Below, piece after piece: positions 54,166 to 62,691 of a stretch of DNA of 64,000 nt. The position numbers were made by a program, and so were the translations under genes. Under the pieces are notes generated by a model. That model was not told where the DNA came from. It ran no database searches and saw nothing but the letters and a program-made list of their open reading frames with translations. Origin of the DNA: Enterococcus hirae ATCC 9790 (lineage in GTDB: Bacteria > Bacillota > Bacilli > Lactobacillales > Enterococcaceae); contig NC_018081.1 of NCBI RefSeq assembly GCF_000271405.2, positions 1,804,074 to 1,868,073 on the forward strand, written 5' to 3'. The first letter of the stretch is position 1, and each line of letters begins with the position of its first letter.

Positions 54166-54521
54166 ATAAATACCGTAATAAAAAAACTGTTCATCGAGGT
54201 ATCAAGTTTGATTCTATAGCGGAAGCAGAGTATTACGATCTAGCCTTGTGGCAAGCTGAAGCTAACGGCTGGAAAGTAAAACTTCAGGAAAGATTTGAGC
54301 TAATGCCGAAATTTGAACTAGACGGAAAGAAGTATCGCAAGATCGAGTATATTCCTGACTTCACATTTTATAAAAACGGCAAACTTGTCAAAGTCGTAGA
54401 TGTTAAAGGAATGCAGACAAAAGACTTTAAGATCAAGGCAAAGTTGTTTTGTCATCAATATCAAGTGCCGTTGATATTAGCTAAAAAATATCGGAATACG
54501 TTCAAGGAAGAGCGTTTTTAA
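54162..54521 (+). CDS. DUF1064 phage nuclease
   Basis: A 119-residue protein: KYRNKKTVHRGIKFDSIAEA, YIPDFTFYKNGKLVKVVDVK, matching DUF1064, a PD-(D/E)XK-fold phage enzyme, likely an RusA-like or Holliday-junction-processing function. Overlaps dnaC-like gene by 4 bases. Confidence 0.85.
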   Translation: MNKYRNKKTVHRGIKFDSIAEAEYYDLALWQAEANGWKVKLQERFELMPKFELDGKKYRKIEYIPDFTFYKNGKLVKVVDVKGMQTKDFKIKAKLFCHQYQVPLILAKKYRNTFKEERF

Positions 54522-54535
54522 CGAGGTGGTCCATC

Positions 54536-54697
54536 ATGACAACAGAAGAAGTGATTCAAATGCGTATTCGAAGCATTCAACGTGAAATTGACGATCTGGA
54601 ACGAACAAAGGCAGTGATGGTCAATGAAACGGCTAGAAAGGCAATCGATTTGCACATAGAAAATTTAAGAAGGGAAATCCATCGATTGGAGGAATGA
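54536..54697 (+). CDS. Small coiled-coil phage protein, 53 residues
   Basis: MTTEEVIQMRIRSIQREIDD and LRREIHRLEE, one long amphipathic helix. Overlaps the start of the next gene (ATGA). Confidence 0.7.
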   Translation: MTTEEVIQMRIRSIQREIDDLERTKAVMVNETARKAIDLHIENLRREIHRLEE

Positions 54698-54999
54698 GCG
54701 TGGATAAGAAAGCAACAATGAAACGAATCATCGAACTGACACATTCTGAGAATTGGCAAGAAGACAAAGAAATAGTTGCAGAAGTCCAAAAGCTCGGCAA
54801 ATCAATGTGGGCTGAAAAAACCAAACGGAGAACGCCGAGAAAAATTGCAATCTGGCATGGTGATCGAATTCTAGTAACAGGTACTGCTGAACAGTTATCT
54901 GAAATTACTGGTCTGAGCAAAAATATTATCTGGGATAGAGCTAGGAGCTTATGGATTGATTCAAAGGGACGACAGTTTAGGTATGTGGAGGAGAAATAA
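54694..54999 (+). CDS. Early phage protein, 101 residues
   Basis: Basic protein with a C-terminal segment IAIWHGDRILVTGTAEQLSE and ITGLSKNIIWDRARSLWIDS that looks like a NUMOD/HTH-type DNA-binding fold. Function unknown; one of a string of overlapping small genes. Confidence 0.7.
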   Translation: MSVDKKATMKRIIELTHSENWQEDKEIVAEVQKLGKSMWAEKTKRRTPRKIAIWHGDRILVTGTAEQLSEITGLSKNIIWDRARSLWIDSKGRQFRYVEEK

Positions 55000-55313
55000 T
55001 GGATCTCATTACACAATACAGTGATATCATCCTCAAGAAAATCATGATGAAGATTCAGAAAGACAAAAAATCAAAAGAACGAGCGGAATTAGTTAAGTTG
55101 GAAATGGCTGAAACAGGAGCAGGAGTGCGAAGTAGCAGGCATTGGAAAGCAGCAGCAAACATTGAATTCTATTACAACGAAATTCAAAAAGGGTTCGATC
55201 AGATGCGTGAGCTGGATCGGCAAACAAATTGGAGCAAGAAACTTCATCAAGATCGTTTCAAATTTGTAGAAAAGTATAGAGAGATACTGAATGAGTATTT
55301 CGAGGAGGACTAG
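54999..55313 (+). CDS. Early phage protein, 104 residues
   Basis: All-helical, highly charged protein (VRSSRHWKAAANIEFYYNEI, GFDQMRELDRQTNWSKKLHQ). No known family. Shares its first bases with the previous stop. Confidence 0.7.
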   Translation: MDLITQYSDIILKKIMMKIQKDKKSKERAELVKLEMAETGAGVRSSRHWKAAANIEFYYNEIQKGFDQMRELDRQTNWSKKLHQDRFKFVEKYREILNEYFEED

Positions 55314-55490
55314 ATGTTTAATTTAATGTTAGCGTCAATTCACATTTTATTCTATATAACGATATTTGTAGCTATATTAATTAATACGATAAAAAGCGGT
55401 TTTTTAACACCAATCGGCACAATTTTAACATTAGCTTCATTTGTTACAAGTTGTATTATCCAACTTAAATATATAAAGGAGAATGAATAA
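55314..55490 (+). CDS. Small membrane protein, 58 residues
   Basis: MFNLMLASIHILFYITIFVA and a second span ending SCIIQLKYIKENE; two TM segments. Follows GAGGAGG; its TAATG stop overlaps the next start. Confidence 0.68.
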   Translation: MFNLMLASIHILFYITIFVAILINTIKSGFLTPIGTILTLASFVTSCIIQLKYIKENE

Positions 55491-55801
55491 TGGACGAACT
55501 AATCACAAAAGTAGAGCAGTGGGCTAAAGATAAGGGATTGGATCAAGCTGATTCCAGCAAGCAAATGTTAAAAACGATCGAAGAGATTGGGGAAGTTGCC
55601 GCTTCTCTAGCTAGAAAAGATGAACATGGTTTAAGAGACGGAATTGGAGACGTAGTAGTAACCTTGATTATTTTAGCTATGCAAAATGATATGGATTTGT
55701 ACGAGTGTCTGAACCAAGCATACAACGAAATCAAAGGACGCACAGGGAAAATGGTATATGGTGTATTCGTGAAGTCGAGTGATTTGGAGGAAGCGGAATG
55801 A
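55490..55801 (+). CDS. MazG-like nucleotide pyrophosphohydrolase
   Basis: A 103-residue MazG-like protein: MLKTIEEIGEVAASLARKDE (EExxE-type metal site) and LRDGIGDVVVTLIILAMQND (ExxD). Phage MazG proteins change nucleotide pools or ppGpp signalling. Confidence 0.87.
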   Translation: MDELITKVEQWAKDKGLDQADSSKQMLKTIEEIGEVAASLARKDEHGLRDGIGDVVVTLIILAMQNDMDLYECLNQAYNEIKGRTGKMVYGVFVKSSDLEEAE

Positions 55802-56023
55802 ATGTTCAAAATAGCATTTTATCTGTTCGATTACACAGATGGTTCGTTTAAGAAAGTTTATTTTCATCACTGGAATGATAGCAAACCTGTTTTTACAAAA
55901 AACAAGAAGAGAGCAAAGAAGTATTTTGATGAAAGATCAGCAAATAAAGATATAGTGCAGTTAAAAAAAGCAGAATCACCATCTGCGAAAACATTGTCAA
56001 TTCGATTGGAGGAAAAAGAATGA
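55802..56023 (+). CDS. Early phage protein, 73 residues
   Basis: FKIAFYLFDYTDGSFKKVYF, HHWNDSKPVFTKNKKRAKKY. Small, basic, beta-rich N-terminus; unknown function. Overlaps the next gene by 4 bases. Confidence 0.7.
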   Translation: MFKIAFYLFDYTDGSFKKVYFHHWNDSKPVFTKNKKRAKKYFDERSANKDIVQLKKAESPSAKTLSIRLEEKE

Positions 56024-56316
56024 AAATAAAAGACGGATTTTACGCTAGTAGTCATGGTATCGGCGGTTTAATGCTAGATATGCCGACAAAGAAACCTAAA
56101 ACACGTAAGAAACCAAAATTCAAAGTCGGTGACATGGTTCGCTGTGAAGCAGAAGAGTTCATTTATCCGTTTCGTGGATATGTAGAACACGTCTATAATC
56201 ACTCAGCAATCATTCGCATTGAAAACACGATGGAATGTGACAAGTGGTTAGCGAAAAGCAAAGAGAATTTAGCTGTAGCGAGATTGGTGGATATGGAACT
56301 AATCAATGACAAATAA
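56020..56316 (+). CDS. Early phage protein, 98 residues
   Basis: Contains KFKVGDMVRCEAEEFIYPFR and a small beta-barrel-like C-terminus. Function unknown. Ends the early operon before the ArpU gene. Confidence 0.7.
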   Translation: MKIKDGFYASSHGIGGLMLDMPTKKPKTRKKPKFKVGDMVRCEAEEFIYPFRGYVEHVYNHSAIIRIENTMECDKWLAKSKENLAVARLVDMELINDK

Positions 56317-56392
56317 AAAAGCCGGATCGCTCCGACTGATGTAATAAATCCGACAAGTTTATTATATCACATAAAAGGAGCGGTTTGACTTG

Positions 56393-56806
56393 ATGCAATT
56401 GTTACGAGAGGTAGATTTCAAACAGACAAGATGTAATGCGAGAGATGTGCTGAAGAACTTTCGGCGTTTGGAGCGGATGGCAGGTCGCTCTTTGATAGAT
56501 ATTAAGTCGCCGATTATTACGGATATGCCGAAGGCGCCGAAGCACGGCAATAAGGCAGAGGACGCGATCATTCAGATGATGGATATAGAAGCAGAGAGAG
56601 ATGCGATTCTAGCGGCTTTGATGGCACTTAGTCTGATTAGTCGTCAGATACTCTACTACAGCTTTTGTGTGCCAGATAGCTTCTCAAACTACAGAATTAG
56701 CCGTGAAGTGGGTTATTCAGAAAGAAGTATACAACGGATGAAGTCGGAAGCTCTAATAGAGTTTGCAGAAGCATATAAACACGGAAGAATAATTGCTTAT
56801 AAATAA
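56393..56806 (+). CDS. ArpU-family late transcription activator
   Basis: A 137-residue ArpU/RinA-type regulator: LERMAGRSLIDIKSPIITDM, and a sigma-like HTH in SRQILYYSFCVPDSFSNYRISREVGYSERSIQRMKSEAL. It switches on phage late genes. Three 11-bp-spaced TGGCGG boxes right after its stop are the likely binding site. Confidence 0.88.
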   Translation: MQLLREVDFKQTRCNARDVLKNFRRLERMAGRSLIDIKSPIITDMPKAPKHGNKAEDAIIQMMDIEAERDAILAALMALSLISRQILYYSFCVPDSFSNYRISREVGYSERSIQRMKSEALIEFAEAYKHGRIIAYK

Positions 56807-56808
56807 TT

Positions 56809-56863
56809 TGGCGGTTTTTTGGCGGAATGATGGCGGTTTTTAGCTATTTACCAGTGATATTAT
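56809..56863 (+). promoter_or_regulatory. Late promoter with three phased TGGCGG boxes
   Basis: TGGCGG at 56809, 56820 and 56831, each exactly 11 bases apart, followed by a -10 TATTAT at 56858-56863 without a good -35. This is the layout of an activator-dependent promoter, and the ArpU-family gene ends three bases before it. Confidence 0.65.
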
Positions 56864-56950
56864 GGTAGTGTCGAAAGATTAGTGATAGGTCTAAGACAAA
56901 ATAATAATAAAAGGAACATCGTTTTATTATTGTTTCACAATTATGCTTCG

Positions 56951-57173
56951 ATAGACAGTAGCGGAAATATTAAGAATAAGGATGTGAATTTCAACTCCTT
57001 CTAAATTGTTCTTATTATCTATCATCCATTGCTGTCTATTATTGGTCATTGACGGGAACGTAAGTTCGTGATATCTTATTGTCATAATCCTTATGATTAT
57101 ATCTGCTAGAAAAGAAGTTTAGAAAGCGATTGTTTTCTTGACTTCTTTTTGATTTAATTAATGTAGCAGATAT
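56951..57173 (+). promoter_or_regulatory. Structured leader before the DUF6731-like gene
   Basis: Two long hairpins. The first joins ATAGACAG (56951) to CTGTCTAT (57032-57039) with inner pairing. The second joins ATATCTGCTA (57099-57108) to TAGCAGATAT (57164-57173), then AAAAGAAGT (57110-57118) to ACTTCTTTT (57141-57149), then GAAA to TTTC. It ends nine bases before the AAGGAG of the gene. No known riboswitch fits. Confidence 0.6.
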
Positions 57174-57197
57174 TAACTACATAAGGAGAGTATTTAA

Positions 57198-57884
57198 ATG
57201 GCAAAGCAAAAAATCCGTTTTAATTATTTTGAGCCTCAATTAATTATTGAAAACAATGATTTGGTAAAATGGGATATGAAGAAATTTTTAGATGCAATTT
57301 TAAATAATAAAAAAACTTTTGATGCATCAGTATTTTTAGGAGATGAAATATCAGATTTAGAATGGAATAGCTGTGATTACGATAGTTCTAATGATATATA
57401 CTACATTCAGTTATCTAAGTTAAGATCAAAAAATATTCCTTCTCGGAAACGGATTAATCATGATAAAGAAGATATTAATTTAGCCGACGATGAATATTTA
57501 GGTGAATTTAACTTGTTGGTTTATGATCCTAAAGTGCAAGCTCTTATAGTTCAAAGTAATTTTTATGGATTGACTACTAAACAAATAGCACTGGCCTTAA
57601 CCGGTTTAAGACAAAAAGTGAATAAAATTAATGGAACTTCTGATGGTGATATTCCATATGTGGTACATTTATCACCAGTAATTGATTCTAATGCTATTAA
57701 TAAAGTTTTGAATAATGAAATTTATAGAAAAGTTACAATTAAAGGTGCTGATTATAATGCCATAGCGGATTCAGATCTTAATTCCCAATTGTTAAATAAA
57801 ACTATCGATGCTCTTAACGAAATTCACGGAGTAAATTTTGAGTTGACGCTATCGATGGCTAAATCAGAAAAAAAGATACGCTAG
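57198..57884 (+). CDS. DUF6731-like phage protein, N-terminal part
   Basis: A 228-residue soluble protein (KIRFNYFEPQLIIENNDLVK, KWDMKKFLDAILNNKKTFDA, DYDSSNDIYYIQLSKLRSKN). The opening and layout recall DUF6731 proteins, tentatively. It stops at 57884, but the next segment (57905-58174) continues in the -1 frame; the switch falls at A AAA AAG in the correct phase (57868-57874). A fused product would be about 323 residues. AT-rich compared with flanking phage genes. Confidence 0.75.
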   Translation: MAKQKIRFNYFEPQLIIENNDLVKWDMKKFLDAILNNKKTFDASVFLGDEISDLEWNSCDYDSSNDIYYIQLSKLRSKNIPSRKRINHDKEDINLADDEYLGEFNLLVYDPKVQALIVQSNFYGLTTKQIALALTGLRQKVNKINGTSDGDIPYVVHLSPVIDSNAINKVLNNEIYRKVTIKGADYNAIADSDLNSQLLNKTIDALNEIHGVNFELTLSMAKSEKKIR

Positions 57885-58174
57885 ATAAAAAAGAAGTTAG
57901 AACTATGATTGAAGATGTTATGAGACTAAGTGAGAAAGACGATTCAAATGTGGCGATGCATATCGCAACTAGAAAAGATATAGAGAGTTCGATAGAATAT
58001 ATTGATTTATTGACCCCTAGATTATCTTCCGAAATTATTCTAGATGTGAAAAATAGATCCACAATAGGAGCGGAATATATATATAATGGATTTAAAGAAC
58101 AGAATTATTTTAATTCGAGTCAATATATGCAAAGAAAATTAATAAGATTATTACCTAATAATAATAAAAAATAA
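57875..58174 (+). CDS. -1 frame extension of the DUF6731-like protein
   Basis: Reads DTLDKKEVRTMIEDVMRLSE, SSIEYIDLLTPRLSSEIILD, and ends LIRLLPNNNKK at 58174. It has no good ribosome site of its own at ATG 57905. The frame fits translation after a -1 slip on the A AAA AAG site, or a one-A deletion. A programmed shift would give short and long forms; only a test can decide. Confidence 0.6.
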   Translation, partial: DTLDKKEVRTMIEDVMRLSEKDDSNVAMHIATRKDIESSIEYIDLLTPRLSSEIILDVKNRSTIGAEYIYNGFKEQNYFNSSQYMQRKLIRLLPNNNKK

Positions 58175-58183
58175 GGTGATCAA

Positions 58184-58708
58184 ATGAATTTTGGCAAAAA
58201 AACCAAAGTAATATTTACTAAGGGGAATTTACTTGATAAGATTGACTATTTAAGATATGTTATTGATATTATTTTATGTATTATTGTATTAGTTGCATAT
58301 AATAAAAAATATATGTTGAGTATTCGTGGAGCTATAAGTGATACAATTTCTTTTTCTTCAATTACCTTAGGCGTTTTGGGAGTATTAATTGGTTTATTGA
58401 TGAGTTTGAAGGAAGAGTCCATTTTTTTTAAAAAAGCTCAAAAATATGATTTAGATAATGATATATATACATTTTTAATCAATAGAATGAGAAATGCTTT
58501 TATATTCAATCTTTTTTTATTGATTTTATCTGTTTTTTATTGTTTCGTTATTCCTAATATGCCATTTTTTATAAAGTGTATGGGTTTAATAATATGGTTC
58601 TTTCTATTTATAATTGTATCGTGGGACACCGTTTACTTAATTTGGATAATTGTCAAAATTTGTACTTTTAAAAGTAATGATGATTCTGTAAGAGAATCGA
58701 GAAGTTAA
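58184..58708 (+). CDS. Polytopic membrane protein of the AT-rich cassette
   Basis: A 174-residue protein with about five hydrophobic segments (YVIDIILCIIVLVAYNKKYM, LGVLGVLIGLLMSLKEES, FIFNLFLLILSVFYCFVIPN, MGLIIWFFLFIIVSWDTVYL). Starts 9 bases after the DUF6731-like frame, behind AAGGTG, so the two form a unit. No family recognised. The pairing of a soluble sensor-like protein with a small membrane protein resembles abortive-infection layouts, but that is inference. Confidence 0.75.
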   Translation: MNFGKKTKVIFTKGNLLDKIDYLRYVIDIILCIIVLVAYNKKYMLSIRGAISDTISFSSITLGVLGVLIGLLMSLKEESIFFKKAQKYDLDNDIYTFLINRMRNAFIFNLFLLILSVFYCFVIPNMPFFIKCMGLIIWFFLFIIVSWDTVYLIWIIVKICTFKSNDDSVRESRS

Positions 58709-58724
58709 TAATTATTGATAAGAA

Positions 58725-58747
58725 GATCACTCTTTGAGTGGTCTTTT
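58725..58747 (+). terminator. Terminator closing the AT-rich cassette
   Basis: GATCACTC pairs with GAGTGGTC across TTT, followed by T5. Confidence 0.8.
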
Positions 58748-58772
58748 TATTTTGCTCGAAAGGAGACGGAAT

Positions 58773-59117
58773 ATGACCGAGGAATTCTATAGATGGTTAT
58801 TACAGTTGATAAGAGAAGATCGTTTGGTTAAGTTCTATCAGTCTCCTAAATGGCGCAGGCTTAGAGAGAAAGCGATGAAGCGAGATCACTATGAATGCCA
58901 GGAGTGTAGAAGACTTGGTAAGTATCATAGAGTAGAGAACATTCATCATATAAAGGAAGTCAAGGATAGACCTGACTTAGCTTTAGATTTAGATAATCTT
59001 ATTTGTTTATGTGTTGAACATCATAATGAAGTTCATGGCAGATATCTTACAGCATTGGATAAACAAGAGAAGAAGATAGAAAGCTTTGATAACTTCGATG
59101 CAAGTGAAAGGTGGTAA
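58773..59117 (+). CDS. HNH endonuclease, packaging-associated
   Basis: A 114-residue HNH protein: FYQSPKWRRLREKAMKRDHY, CQECRRLGKYHRVENIHHIK, DLDNLICLCVEHHNEVHG. HNH genes beside the terminase of cos phages stimulate DNA cleavage at cos. ATG 58773 after AAAGGAG. Confidence 0.9.
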   Translation: MTEEFYRWLLQLIREDRLVKFYQSPKWRRLREKAMKRDHYECQECRRLGKYHRVENIHHIKEVKDRPDLALDLDNLICLCVEHHNEVHGRYLTALDKQEKKIESFDNFDASERW

Positions 59118-59121
59118 GTGC

Positions 59122-59403
59122 ATGGTCATCAATGACAATGGCAGAGAGTATGACACAGAAAAGATTGAAGAGTATTCATCTTATACACAAGGATTAATTA
59201 AACGTTTGATATACGTTCGCTATGTAGGTATTAGAGATCTGTTATCAGATAACTGTTGTAGCAAATACAAAGTGAACCAAGTAAGAGAAGCGTTAAATAA
59301 AGATAATAATATTGAAAGAATAAAAAATGTTTTCGGATATAGCATTGAAGAGATTAATTATTACATTGACTTCGCTGAAGCTTTCATTCCGATGGTGAGA
59401 TAA
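59122..59403 (+). CDS. Small phage protein, 93 residues
   Basis: MVINDNGREYDTEKIEEYSS, LKRLIYVRYVGIRDLLSDNC-like helical segment and YSIEEINYYIDFAEAFIPMV. Of unknown function, between HNH and terminase genes. ATG 59122. Confidence 0.75.
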   Translation: MVINDNGREYDTEKIEEYSSYTQGLIKRLIYVRYVGIRDLLSDNCCSKYKVNQVREALNKDNNIERIKNVFGYSIEEINYYIDFAEAFIPMVR

Positions 59404-59462
59404 CCCCCCCTTAAAATAAATCGCAAATTTTTTTGGGGGTGATGAAACGGAGGGGGCTGTCA
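59404..59462 (+). other. Putative cos region
   Basis: A C7 run (59404) and TTTTTTTGGGGGTGATG with ACGGAGGGGGCTGTC lie directly before the small terminase and after HNH. cos sites of HNH/terminase phages are at this place and are GC-rich. The cleavage point is not readable. Confidence 0.45.
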
Positions 59463-59506
59463 GGAAAAGAGATTTTTTCGAACTTTATCATGAAAGGAGG
59501 GTTAAA

Positions 59507-59821
59507 ATGTTTAAAAACGAATTGTCTCAAAATCGCTACAGAGAAAAATTACGCCGCTCTTTAATAAGCCAATTGGAAAGTCAGAAAACAAATATTGAGC
59601 CATTCTTAGATAATGTTGATCGTTATATCAGTTTATGGGAAACGGCGATATCACTGGAAGAAGATATATCCGAGAACGGCATTAGACTGGAGAATGGTAA
59701 AAAGAATGAATCAGTAGCGTTGCTTGTTTCTGTTAACAAACAAATGGGATTGATGTTGGATAAACTTGCTATTACTCCTGAATTGGTAGGTGAAGCAAAT
59801 GAATCAATTCCTGAGTTATAA
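59507..59821 (+). CDS. Phage terminase small subunit, P27 type
   Basis: A 104-residue protein with helical segments (YREKLRRSLISQLESQKTNI, NESVALLVSVNKQMGLMLDK) of the P27/terminase small family. Binds DNA for packaging. Overlaps the large subunit gene by 23 bases. Confidence 0.85.
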   Translation: MFKNELSQNRYREKLRRSLISQLESQKTNIEPFLDNVDRYISLWETAISLEEDISENGIRLENGKKNESVALLVSVNKQMGLMLDKLAITPELVGEANESIPEL

Positions 59822-61493
59822 GCATATTGAAAATTGGTTCAAAGCTATAGAAGAAGGCACTGTCAAGGTATGCAAAGAGCAATTATTGCTCAAGAAGTAC
59901 CTAGAAGAAAGAGTTTTTACTAGAGAAGATATTTACTTCGATAAGCAGATGGTAGAGGATTCAATCAATATACCAGCACAATACTTTCCATTCGAATTAA
60001 TTCCGTGGGAAAAATTTCTACAATGTTTTATTTATGGTGTTCGATGGAAAAAAGATAAAACGCTAGTGTTCAATAGATATCTTTCATTAATGGGACGTGG
60101 TAATGGTAAAACTGGTTTTGCTTCTTGGAACAACTTCTTTCTATTAACCGCTAAACACGGTATTAAAAATTATGATATTGATATCTATGCCAATAATGAG
60201 AGCCAAGCAAAGACTAGTTTTGATGATGTATTTAAAGTAATTAAAGATCATCCTGATTTAGATAAAAAAGTATTTAAAGCGACGAAGGAAGTTATTCAAA
60301 ATATCGCTACAAATAGCAAGCTTCGTTATAACACGGCAAATGCTAGAACAAAAGATGGGAAACGACCGGGAGCAAACCGCTTTGATGAAATTCATGAAAA
60401 TGAAGATTACTCAATGATAAATGTGGCTACTTCTGGTGGTGGTAAAATTCGAGATTATAGAGAATTTTATGATACAACTAATGGCCATGTTCGTGGTGGT
60501 CCGCTTGATGACATTATAGAAGAATCAAAAATGATTCTTTCTGGAGAACTTGGAATTGACAAGGATGGAGTAGAATTTTCTAGTTTGTTTCCATTTATTT
60601 GTCGCTTGGATAACGATAATGAAGTTGATGATCCCGACATGTGGGAAAAAGCTTGTCCAACCATTAATAACAATGCAGATTTAAAACGTAAAATGTTTCA
60701 AGAATACTCTCAAATGCAACGTAATGCTGGTTTAAGACTTACGTTCATGACAAAACGAATGAACAGACCTATGGAAGATACACGATTTGCTGTTGCTTCA
60801 TATGATGATGTTCTGCATACGAAAGAAAAAGAATTTCCTGAAAAAATGGATGAAGTGATAGGAACAGTCGATTTTGCTGATAGACGAGATTTTGCCAGCG
60901 TTGGGTTGCTAGGAAAATATGATAAAGATGTGTATTTTACACAACATACTTTTATCCACGAATCAGCTCTTCGATTACAAAACATAAAACGAGAGGTTAT
61001 AGATATTTCTATAGCTCAAGGTAAATCACAGATCGTTCACGGAAAAAATATAGAAGCTGATTATATTGTAGGTTGGTTTCTTGAAATGAGTAATAAATAT
61101 TACATTAAAAAAATCGCTATGGATATGTACCGTGCAAAAATATTGAAGCCCGCTTTAGAAGAAGCCGGTTTTACTGTGGAAATTGTTCGAAGCGGATCTG
61201 CTACACATGGTATGTTAAAAGATCTGGTTGATGACCTTTTTATTAATCAACGTTTATATTTTGGCGATGATGCAATTATGCGTTGGTATTGCATGAATGT
61301 ATATGAAGAGCATATTTCTAATGGGAATATACGTTATGAAAAAATAGAACCTGAGACTAGAAAAACGGATGGCTTTTTTTCATTCCTTCATGGTTTGAAT
61401 TTTTTAGATGATATTTATGATTCTGCTCCTGTAACAGTCACAAATAGCTTAGTAGAAAATACAGGAACTGGATTTACTCCTCTAGTATTCTAA
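59799..61493 (+). CDS. Phage terminase large subunit
   Basis: A 564-residue packaging motor: ATPase domain with RYLSLMGRGNGKTGFASWNN (Walker A), nuclease domain with VIGTVDFADRRDFASVGLLG and PAL... acidic residues. Cuts and pumps DNA into the procapsid. ATG 59799 preferred to 59790. Confidence 0.93.
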   Translation: MNQFLSYKHIENWFKAIEEGTVKVCKEQLLLKKYLEERVFTREDIYFDKQMVEDSINIPAQYFPFELIPWEKFLQCFIYGVRWKKDKTLVFNRYLSLMGRGNGKTGFASWNNFFLLTAKHGIKNYDIDIYANNESQAKTSFDDVFKVIKDHPDLDKKVFKATKEVIQNIATNSKLRYNTANARTKDGKRPGANRFDEIHENEDYSMINVATSGGGKIRDYREFYDTTNGHVRGGPLDDIIEESKMILSGELGIDKDGVEFSSLFPFICRLDNDNEVDDPDMWEKACPTINNNADLKRKMFQEYSQMQRNAGLRLTFMTKRMNRPMEDTRFAVASYDDVLHTKEKEFPEKMDEVIGTVDFADRRDFASVGLLGKYDKDVYFTQHTFIHESALRLQNIKREVIDISIAQGKSQIVHGKNIEADYIVGWFLEMSNKYYIKKIAMDMYRAKILKPALEEAGFTVEIVRSGSATHGMLKDLVDDLFINQRLYFGDDAIMRWYCMNVYEEHISNGNIRYEKIEPETRKTDGFFSFLHGLNFLDDIYDSAPVTVTNSLVENTGTGFTPLVF

Positions 61494-61512
61494 CTTGAAA
61501 GGAGGTGAGAAA

Positions 61513-62691
61513 GTGGGGATTTTTCAAAAGGCGGTAGGATACTTCACAAAAAAAGCAACGGTTCCTTTAGAAGAATACTTTTGTAAATTGCAAGTTGATT
61601 TTGTGTATCGAAAATTTGCGATTGAAACTTGTATTGATTTGATTGCAAATGCGATGAGTAAAGCAGAATTCAAGTCATATGAAGATGGAAAAAATAAAAA
61701 GAATAATCTGTACTATAGGCTGAATGTAGCTCCTAATAAGAAAAATAATGCAACAGAATTTAGAAAAAAACTGATCAGGAGATTAATATTCTACAATGAA
61801 GTATTGATCGTTTCTCCGTCTAATAATTCTAGCGAAATATTTATTGCGGATAGTTGGGATGTCACAGAATATGCATTGAAAGATGATGTGTTTTCTCAAG
61901 TGCAAATTAATAATATAGTTCTTGATAGAGAATTTCTAGAAAGTGATGTTATCTATATAAAATACGCAGATCAACAAATTAGGCAACTAGTCGATGCGTA
62001 TTATCAAGCGTATGGGAAACTCATTTCTAGTGCTATGAATGTTTACAAACGTTCTAACGCTCGCAGATACGTACTGAAAGGTAATTTGTTCCGATCGCAA
62101 GACAATACAACCCAAGACCAAATCAATAAAATGATGACATCACAATTTAAGGCTTTTATGGAAGCTGATAATGCAGGTGCGGTATTTCAATTACAAAATG
62201 AGTACACATTAGAAGATTTCAGCGGAAACTTCCAAAGCAATTCGAGAGATATAAAAAACTTAATAGATGACATCTTTGAGATGACAGCAGCAGCGTTTCA
62301 CGTTCCGAAAAACCTACTAAAGGGAGACATGAGTGGGTTATCGGATCAAGTGGACGCTTTTTTAATGTTCGAAATCATTCCAATTGCTGAACTTATTCAG
62401 GATGCGTTTAACGCTAGTCTCTATGAAGCAGAAGAATACTTGTCAGGGAATTTTGTACGTGTTGATACAACTATGATCAAGATTACTAGCTTCAAAGATT
62501 TGGTTGACGCTATTGATGTCGGCATTAGAAATGGGGTATTTACAATCAACGAAGGAAGAGAACGCGTTGGAAATGATCGCTCTGATAAGGCGATGGCAGA
62601 TGAAATATTTATAACTAAAAACAACCAACAAGTATCGAAAGGAGGTGAGGCGAATGACGACAATGAAAACATTTCTAGCAGTAAAGAATGA
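61513..62691 (+). CDS. Phage portal protein, HK97 type
   Basis: A 392-residue HK97-family portal: FAIETCIDLIANAMSKAEFK, HVPKNLLKGDMSGLSDQVDA, FEIIPIAELIQDAFNASLYE. Forms the DNA entry channel. GTG 61513 has AAGGAGGTG upstream. Overlaps the protease gene by 38 bases. Confidence 0.92.
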   Translation: MGIFQKAVGYFTKKATVPLEEYFCKLQVDFVYRKFAIETCIDLIANAMSKAEFKSYEDGKNKKNNLYYRLNVAPNKKNNATEFRKKLIRRLIFYNEVLIVSPSNNSSEIFIADSWDVTEYALKDDVFSQVQINNIVLDREFLESDVIYIKYADQQIRQLVDAYYQAYGKLISSAMNVYKRSNARRYVLKGNLFRSQDNTTQDQINKMMTSQFKAFMEADNAGAVFQLQNEYTLEDFSGNFQSNSRDIKNLIDDIFEMTAAAFHVPKNLLKGDMSGLSDQVDAFLMFEIIPIAELIQDAFNASLYEAEEYLSGNFVRVDTTMIKITSFKDLVDAIDVGIRNGVFTINEGRERVGNDRSDKAMADEIFITKNNQQVSKGGEANDDNENISSSKE

